NCBI GenBank assembly: GCA_026996635.1
Contig: JALWKH010000327.1
Coordinates: 1 to 10,943, forward strand
Origin: Bacteroidales bacterium
GTDB taxonomy: Bacteria > Bacteroidota > Bacteroidia > Bacteroidales > JALTDM01
Direction: 5' to 3'
Length of the DNA stretch: 10,943 nt
Position 1 is the first letter of the stretch, and each line of letters opens with the position of its first letter. The notes under the pieces are model-generated. The model saw only the letters and a program-made list of their open reading frames with translations, was not told the DNA's origin and did not search any database. The position numbers and the translations under genes are program-made. Below, one piece after another: positions 6,732 to 10,943 of this stretch.

Positions 6732-7139
6732 CTAAATGGTTTTTAAATAATCCTGCAACAAAATCGTCGCACTTAGTTTATCCAAATTCTCTTTTTTTTG
6801 TCTATCCTTTTTTTTCACATTTCCTTCCACCATAGCCTTCGCGGCTAACTTGGAAGTATAACTTTCATCGAAAAGCTTCACCTCCAAACCGGTAAGCTTT
6901 TCAAGGTCTTTTGCAAAATTAATTATTTTTTCCTGCCAAGGTGTTCTTTCACCGCTATCATACTCGGGATAACCTACTATTATCAAATCAACGTCTTCGT
7001 TGGCAATATATTTTTTTATGAACTCAAAAACTTCGGCAGTTGGAACGGTCTGCAACGGCGAAGCAATAATTTTCAGCGGATCGGTTACTGCAATTCCAGT
7101 CCTCTTGCCTCCGTAATCTATTGCCAAAATCCGTCCCAT
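6732..7139 (-). CDS. ruvX: YqgF/RuvX family putative RNase H-fold nuclease
   Basis: At 135 aa this matches the usual length of YqgF/RuvX, the RNase H-fold protein named as a Holliday-junction resolvase and shown in Escherichia coli to be needed for 16S rRNA 5' end maturation. The first strand carries AIDYGGKRTGIAVTD (6-20) with the catalytic aspartate D8. VGYPEYDSG (55-63) replaces the usual VGLP-type loop. The second motif reads DESYTS (91-96) where most members have DERxTT/S, so the arginine is replaced by serine while E92 is kept. The third acidic residue is D120 in LDKLSATILLQDYL. Its ATG overlaps the der stop by one base (TAATG), a classic coupled junction, with AAGGGAAA upstream. Confidence 0.93.
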   Translation of the reverse strand: MGRILAIDYGGKRTGIAVTDPLKIIASPLQTVPTAEVFEFIKKYIANEDVDLIIVGYPEYDSGERTPWQEKIINFAKDLEKLTGLEVKLFDESYTSKLAAKAMVEGNVKKKDRQKKENLDKLSATILLQDYLKTI

Positions 7140-8452
7140 TACTTTTCCCTTAAAATAATGTTTACAGGCACTCCCGTAAGTTCAAAGTTTTCCCTGAGCT
7201 TGTTTTCCAAAAACCGCTTATACGGTTCTTTCACATACTGCGGATGATTGCAGAAAAACGCAAATGACACCGAACGGCTCGGCAATTGGGTTACATATTT
7301 GATTTTCACTTTTTTGCCCTTGTGCATTGGTGGCGGAGTAGCCTCAATTAGGGGCAACATTACTTCGTTTAACTTATGCGTAGGGATTTTTACTTTTGTA
7401 TTTTTGTAAACCCTTTCTATTTCTTCCACTACCCTATAGATACGCTTTTTGTTTTTTGCGGAAATAAACAACACCGGCACATCGGTAAACGGAGCTATCT
7501 TGTTTAGCAAGTCTTCTTTGTATTGTTCAAGTGTCTTGTGGTCTTTATCCACCAAATCCCATTTATTCATTACCACAACCAAACCTTTGTGGTTCTTTTT
7601 TATAATATTCAAAATGGTCAAATCTTGTGATGTTACTCCAACCGTAGCATCAATAATCAACACGGCAACATCCGACTTCTCGATAGACCTGATAGACCTC
7701 ACTACCGAGTAGAATTCCAAATCTTCGTAACCTTTCCTTTTTTTCCTGATACCTGCCGTGTCTATCAGCACCAACTGATGCCCGAATTTATTGTACAAAG
7801 TATCTATCGCATCGCGTGTTGTGCCCGGAATATCGGTTACAATATTCCTTTCTTCGCCAAGCAGTGTATTTATCAGAGTAGATTTCCCGGCATTGGGTCG
7901 TCCCACAAATGAAACCCTCGGTATATTTTCGTCATAATCTTGCGATGCAGGAGTTTTGAGTTTGTTCAGATAGTCCACTATTGCATCAAGCAAATCGCCT
8001 GTTCCCGACCCGTTGGTAGAAGAAATAGGATACACTTCATCAAAGCCCAAACGGTAAAATTCGTTGTAATCGAAATACAAATGCGTATTGTCAACCTTAT
8101 TTACGGCGACTATTACCTTCTTTCCCGACTTCCGGAGCATCTCGGCAATTGACATATCAAGGTCGGTAACACCTGTTTGCACATCGGTCATGAACAGTAC
8201 CATATCGGCTTCATCTACCGCAAGACTTACCTGTTTTCTAATTTCTTCCTCGAAAATATCATCGCTGTTTGTAATATAACCTCCGGTATCAATAATTGAA
8301 AATTCCGTTCCGTTCCAATCGGATTTGCCGTAAATCCTGTCACGTGTAACACCTTCCGTTTCGTCCACTATCGCCAGACGCTCACCGAAAAGCCTGTTAA
8401 AAAATGTTGACTTACCTACATTCGGGCGTCCTACTATTGCTACTATTCCCAT
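7139..8452 (-). CDS. der: Ribosome-assembly GTPase Der (EngA)
   Basis: Der is the only bacterial GTPase with two tandem G domains and acts in 50S subunit assembly. Both domains are complete: G1 GRPNVGKS (8-15), GVTRD (34-38), DTGG (55-58) and NKVD (118-121) in the first; GRPNAGKS (184-191), GTTRD (210-214), DTAG (231-234), NKWD (296-299) and SAK (331-333) in the second. A KH-like C-terminal domain (about 352-437) with [17 protein letters not shown] follows. The 437 aa length is normal. The ATG is 12 bases after the corA stop, with GAGG close upstream, and the stop overlaps the ruvX start by one base. Strong conservation leaves no doubt about the identity. Confidence 0.98.
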   Translation of the reverse strand: MGIVAIVGRPNVGKSTFFNRLFGERLAIVDETEGVTRDRIYGKSDWNGTEFSIIDTGGYITNSDDIFEEEIRKQVSLAVDEADMVLFMTDVQTGVTDLDMSIAEMLRKSGKKVIVAVNKVDNTHLYFDYNEFYRLGFDEVYPISSTNGSGTGDLLDAIVDYLNKLKTPASQDYDENIPRVSFVGRPNAGKSTLINTLLGEERNIVTDIPGTTRDAIDTLYNKFGHQLVLIDTAGIRKKRKGYEDLEFYSVVRSIRSIEKSDVAVLIIDATVGVTSQDLTILNIIKKNHKGLVVVMNKWDLVDKDHKTLEQYKEDLLNKIAPFTDVPVLFISAKNKKRIYRVVEEIERVYKNTKVKIPTHKLNEVMLPLIEATPPPMHKGKKVKIKYVTQLPSRSVSFAFFCNHPQYVKEPYKRFLENKLRENFELTGVPVNIILREK

Positions 8453-8464
8453 ACCTCGCTTTTT

Positions 8465-9415
8465 TTACAACCAATTTTTCTTTTTGAAAAACAACAAAGT
8501 TCCCACAGAAGATGCTATCATCAAAAGTATTGACAACGGATAACCGTATTCCCACTTAAGTTCCGGCATAAACCTGAAGTTCATACCGTAGATACTTGCT
8601 ATAAGTGTGGGCGGCAAAAATATAACCGACACCACCGTAAATATTTTTATTATCTTGTTTTGTTCCATATTTACCAAACCCAAAAAAGTATCTTGCAAGT
8701 ATTCCAACCTCTCGAAATTGAATTTGGAATAATCTATAAGTGAAGTGATGTCTTTGATAAGTATCCTTAACTTTTCGGAGTTTTCTTTAGGCAAAAGTTC
8801 GCTTTTGAGAAATGCCGAAACAAGCCGTTGTTTGTCAATAATACTTTCCCGCATCAACATTTGTTTTTCTTGCAATTCCTTAATGTCCATAATTATTTCG
8901 TTGTTAAGCTCATCCGAAACAATATCGCGGGAAATTTTATCTATTTTCCGGGTAATAAACTCAACCATATCAGCCTCATAATCAATACGGTTCTCCAATA
9001 GCGTAACCAACACTTGGTAACCGTTATTATACAATTTGGGCAATGACAACAAGCGGCGCGTAGTATTGTAAAACGGACGGTAAGCTCTTTTCCTTAATGT
9101 AAACAAAATTCCGTCTTTGTTCAAAATCATAGACACCATATCGGCATCAAAATTATCTTCCGAAGTCAAAGTGGCAAAATTCGTATTGGCTATAATTACT
9201 TTTTCGTCTTCAATATATCGCGAACTGGCTTCAATTTCCACAATTTCCTTGTCCGAACGGAAATCAATATCATATTTCAGCTCCAACTTGTCCTTAACAT
9301 CTTCATCGGGATCTTCCAAATCTATCCACAAAATTTTACCATCCATATTGGAAAAATCAATGTGATCAAACACATGGATCTTTCCGTTGTTTTTTACATA
9401 TACGCTAACTTTCAT
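8465..9415 (-). CDS. corA: CorA-family magnesium/cobalt transporter
   Basis: I choose ATG 9415 (316 aa, starting MKVSVYVKNNGK) over the in-frame ATG 9445 because a GGAGG at 9428-9424, 7-8 bases upstream, is the clearest Shine-Dalgarno sequence in the window and because the extra ten residues (MLNQNREDKK) look non-structural. The protein has the CorA layout: a cytoplasmic alpha/beta domain (about 1-130), a long coiled stalk helix (about 180-270), a first membrane helix ending in the signature YGMN (276-279), a short periplasmic loop FRFMPELKWEYGYP, and a second helix (about 293-309) before the basic tail FKKKNWL. Pentameric CorA channels admit Mg2+ and sometimes Co2+ or Ni2+. The start overlaps the preceding small gene by 11 bases, so the two are probably translated together. 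Confidence 0.92.
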   Translation of the reverse strand: MKVSVYVKNNGKIHVFDHIDFSNMDGKILWIDLEDPDEDVKDKLELKYDIDFRSDKEIVEIEASSRYIEDEKVIIANTNFATLTSEDNFDADMVSMILNKDGILFTLRKRAYRPFYNTTRRLLSLPKLYNNGYQVLVTLLENRIDYEADMVEFITRKIDKISRDIVSDELNNEIIMDIKELQEKQMLMRESIIDKQRLVSAFLKSELLPKENSEKLRILIKDITSLIDYSKFNFERLEYLQDTFLGLVNMEQNKIIKIFTVVSVIFLPPTLIASIYGMNFRFMPELKWEYGYPLSILLMIASSVGTLLFFKKKNWL

Positions 9416-9668
9416 TTTTTTGTCCTCCCGATTTTGATTTAACATATCTTGCCCCTACATATTGCCCCAAGAAAAAAGCACCTACCAAAAACGGATAAGT
9501 AAACCACTGGAAACCCAATCCGCCCAAAAACCTGAGAGCAATAACAAACGGCACCGGCAAATGAACCGCCAAAAACCATTGCAACGAAAACTTCTTGACC
9601 TTACCCCTCCAATATCCGAAAGGTAAGTTAAGCAAAAACACAGCAATGGTCACTAGTGCCAAATTCAT
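9405..9668 (-). CDS. Small integral membrane protein, function unknown
   Basis: From ATG 9668 the product is 87 aa; a longer frame from TTG 9722 would add 18 residues (MNITRKFIVTLQVGKVCG) but would pre-empt the promoter-like TAACTTTG at 9697-9690. Three hydrophobic segments are visible: 1-17, about 31-50 and about 55-72. Their links hold conserved-looking motifs, LPFGYWR (15-21), KKFSLQWFLAVHLPVPF (25-41) and TYPFLVGAFFLGQ (57-69). The tail is polar and basic (YVKSKSGGQKNES). The prolines within membrane segments and the W/Y-rich junctions suggest a genuine folded protein rather than a chance frame. I do not recognise a named family, though I have the impression that similar short proteins occur in other Bacteroidota. 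It overlaps corA by 11 bases and carries the corA ribosome-binding site within its own coding sequence. Confidence 0.75.
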   Translation of the reverse strand: MNLALVTIAVFLLNLPFGYWRGKVKKFSLQWFLAVHLPVPFVIALRFLGGLGFQWFTYPFLVGAFFLGQYVGARYVKSKSGGQKNES

Positions 9669-9689
9669 ACCGCAAACTTTTCCAACTTG

Positions 9690-9723
9690 CAAAGTTACAA
9701 TAAATTTGCGGGTGATATTCAAT
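9690..9723 (-). promoter_or_regulatory. Candidate Bacteroidota-type promoter for the 9668-to-6172 operon
   Basis: On the - strand TAACTTTG (9697-9690) is a full match to the -7 motif TAnnTTTG of the phylum's primary sigma. ATTG (9723-9720), three of four bases of the -33 motif TTTG, sits 22 bases before it, at the wide end of the normal spacing. The predicted start is near 9685, giving a leader of about 16 bases before ATG 9668. Single TAnnTTTG matches arise by chance in AT-rich DNA; the location just before the first gene of a tight cluster is what supports this one. Confidence 0.42.
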
Positions 9724-9736
9724 GCCTTGAAAAAAC

Positions 9737-9784
9737 AATGAGATAATGAGTTAATTGATTAATGTGGTAATTGGGATAATATGA
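9737..9784 (+). repeat. Degenerate 8-base-periodic intergenic repeat, copy 2
   Basis: On the + strand the sequence divides into 8-base units: aatgagat, aatgagtt, aattgatt, aatgtggt, aattggga, taatatga. It then continues less regularly (gaatgact, taatttgt, taattgtt) to about 9810. Five successive units begin with aat, and the wording aatgtg/aatttg is shared with copy 1 at 6102-6165, which runs on the other strand. Confidence 0.6.
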
Positions 9785-9826
9785 GAATGACTTAATTTGT
9801 TAATTGTTAGTTGTTAGTAGTTAGTT

Positions 9827-9917
9827 AAACAGACTTCAGTCTGTTTTATATGTTCGTTTACATTATTAACCTGAATAGACCCGTCTTTTAAGGCGGGGCT
9901 AAAAAAAGGCTAAAGCC
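9827..9917. repeat. Cluster of three REP-like hairpins
   Basis: Three small palindromes lie within 91 bases. The first has arms AAACAGAC (9827-9834) and GTCTGTTT (9839-9846) around TTCA. The second has arms CCCGTCTT (9880-9887) and AAGGCGGG (9890-9897) with one T-G wobble, giving the only GC-rich island in the interval. The third is GGCTAAAGCC (9908-9917), with GGCTAAA also present directly at 9897-9903. The composition and hairpin grouping resemble repetitive extragenic palindromes of the type mobilised by REP-associated tyrosine transposases. No such transposase is in the window, so this is inference. Confidence 0.5.
9901..9917 (-). terminator. Possible weak terminator after the tlpA-type gene
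   Basis: On the - strand GGCTTTAGCC (9917-9908) folds into a very short hairpin followed directly by seven T residues (9907-9901), about 80 bases after the thioredoxin stop. The stem is only 3 to 4 bp, weaker than normal intrinsic terminators, and it overlaps the REP-like cluster, which may be its real identity. Confidence 0.28.
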
Positions 9918-9996
9918 AAAGGTTTTATAGTCGTTTTTATCCTCAAATACTATTATACTTCTCCAATTATTATATATTTTTTGCAAATGTTTTACC

Positions 9997-10943
9997 TCAT
10001 TGCTGTTTTAAATACTTTTCAATTTCTTCTGCCAATTTAGGATTGGAAGGTCGTTTTGCATATCTTTCGATTATTCTTCCGTCCTTGCCTATAAAAATAA
10101 ACCTTGGAACTCCTTGCACTATAAAATCCGTAAAGAAAGGTATGTTCTCATCAGGAGCAAAAAGTTGAATACCGCCTAACTCTTTTTCTTTCACCATTTT
10201 CTCCCAACGTTCTTTGGAATCATTCTTACATATACTTACAAACTTAATTTCCTTACCTTCAAATTGTTTTTGCAATTTTTTCAGATTTGGAATTTCTTTA
10301 ATACAAGGCAAACACCATGTTGACCAAATGTCAATATATACCAAATTCCCTTTTAATTGAGAAAGTGAAACGGTATCACCTGTTATGCTTACCAATTTAA
10401 AATCCGGAGCCATTTCTCCGTTAGCAGTCTTTTTCAGTTTTTTATAAATATCCTCAACTTCTTTTTTATGCTTTTCTTTTTTCAAGTAAGGGATAATAAA
10501 GTTATACACGCTATCCAATTGAGAAGTATAATTTAACTCCCATCTGCCGACTTTATAGAATAATTCTTCCTTTATTTTATCATTTTTCACTTTATCATTT
10601 ATTAACCTTACATAGACCAAATAAAAATCGGAAAGGGGATAATTTTCTTTTTTAAGTTTATATGCTTGATCTTTCAGATAGCTTTCGGCATAATGTAAAT
10701 AATTTGATACTTGTAAAAGGTCTGCATTTGATAAATCAACATCTTTGTAAGGATCAGGAAAATTTTCAGAAACTTTAAAATCTTTATCACCCGTTAAAAA
10801 TCGTCTAAACGCCTGATAATCGGCAATTTTCATAAGTTTTTCATACTTAATGTAGTTTGATTCAAGAAAAACCAAATCCGAATCCAATCCGGGATATTGT
10901 TTCAGAAAATCCATCTGAACATTATATACGGAATCTGCCAAAT
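9997..10943 (-). CDS. TlpA-family thioredoxin-like protein (partial, N-terminus outside window)
   Basis: The frame is open to the right edge; the TTG at 10941 is an internal leucine codon, not a start. About 314 residues are visible. The first 170 are a charged, tyrosine-rich helical region with no motif I recognise, as often found before the thioredoxin domain in Bacteroidota TlpA-like proteins, which normally begin with a signal peptide and a DUF4369-type domain. From GEMAPDF (175-181 of the fragment) a TlpA/ResA domain follows: VYIDIWSTWCLPCIKEIP with active-site C210 and C213, and the cis-proline loop GVPRF (277-281). It is probably periplasmic and acts in thiol-disulfide exchange such as disulfide reduction for cytochrome c maturation, but this phylum has many paralogues, so the substrate is unknown. 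It is separated from the next gene by 328 bases and is likely its own unit. Confidence 0.88.
   Translation of the reverse strand, partial: LADSVYNVQMDFLKQYPGLDSDLVFLESNYIKYEKLMKIADYQAFRRFLTGDKDFKVSENFPDPYKDVDLSNADLLQVSNYLHYAESYLKDQAYKLKKENYPLSDFYLVYVRLINDKVKNDKIKEELFYKVGRWELNYTSQLDSVYNFIIPYLKKEKHKKEVEDIYKKLKKTANGEMAPDFKLVSITGDTVSLSQLKGNLVYIDIWSTWCLPCIKEIPNLKKLQKQFEGKEIKFVSICKNDSKERWEKMVKEKELGGIQLFAPDENIPFFTDFIVQGVPRFIFIGKDGRIIERYAKRPSNPKLAEEIEKYLKQQ

Larger units (their letters stand above)
9669..9996. other. 328-base gene-free interval with repeats and hairpins
   Basis: No coding frame of note exists on either strand here; the longest ATG frames are about a dozen codons. From left to right it holds the candidate promoter (9690-9723), an 8-base-periodic repeat (9737-9784), a run of TTAGTT/TTGTTA words (9795-9826), a REP-like group of three hairpins (9827-9917), and an AT-rich stretch (9918-9996) directly downstream of the tlpA-type gene in which I see nothing specific. 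Confidence 0.7.

Noticed and set aside
9405..9722. Longer form of the small membrane protein starting at TTG 9722
   Set aside because: The first codon is TTG, the added 18 residues are basic and unlike the rest, and the region overlaps the best promoter candidate.
1..10943. A novel defence, mobile or biosynthetic system in the coding part of the window
   Set aside because: All sizeable genes but one fall into well-known housekeeping or envelope families with intact motifs; no transposase, nuclease-helicase set, NRPS/PKS, CRISPR array or phage gene is present.

Overview
The window comes from a low-GC bacterium of the phylum Bacteroidota. The evidence is a short (286 aa) primary sigma factor without region 1.1, a SiaB/SiaC pair in the form common in this phylum, a secreted MORN/YwqK-type repeat protein, a TlpA-type thioredoxin with a helical N-terminal region, and a candidate promoter with the Bacteroidota -7 motif TAnnTTTG. 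Genus cannot be told from the sequence. Nearly all genes are chromosomal housekeeping genes; no transposase, integrase, phage gene, CRISPR array, tRNA or rRNA was seen.

Layout. At the left edge, on the + strand, lie the last 37 codons of a SiaB-family protein kinase (1-114) and a complete SiaC-family phosphoprotein (124-501). A long hairpin (523-567) separates them from everything else, which is on the - strand. Reading that strand in transcription order (right to left): a TlpA-family thioredoxin cut by the window edge (9997-10943); a 328-base gene-free gap holding REP-like hairpins, an 8-base-periodic repeat and a candidate promoter; a small conserved-looking membrane protein (9405-9668); corA (8465-9415); der (7139-8452); ruvX (6732-7139); def (6172-6729); a 91-base gap filled with a second copy of the 8-base-periodic repeat; a TPR lipoprotein (5505-6080); an LptF/LptG-family permease (4408-5487); a PLP aminotransferase (3100-4308); a secreted MORN-repeat protein (2360-3049); rpoD (1421-2281); and an agmatinase-type ureohydrolase (569-1417).

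How they fit together. Small membrane protein-corA-der-ruvX-def have overlaps or gaps of 2 to 12 bases and look like one operon for Mg2+ uptake, ribosome assembly, rRNA/DNA processing and N-terminal maturation. The TPR lipoprotein and the Lpt permease (17-base gap) form a cell-envelope pair. rpoD and speB are 3 bases apart and must share a transcript. SiaB and SiaC are a kinase/substrate pair of a partner-switching system whose other parts lie to the left of the window.

Five of the longest reading frames begin at a TTG rather than an ATG. For the MORN protein, the aminotransferase and the small membrane protein the first in-frame ATG is the better start. The TlpA frame simply runs off the edge. 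corA has a second ATG preceded by a clear GGAGG. No wholly new system is evident. The parts that merit a second look are the non-coding repeats, the sigma factor-ureohydrolase pairing, the small membrane protein before corA, and the SiaB/SiaC module.
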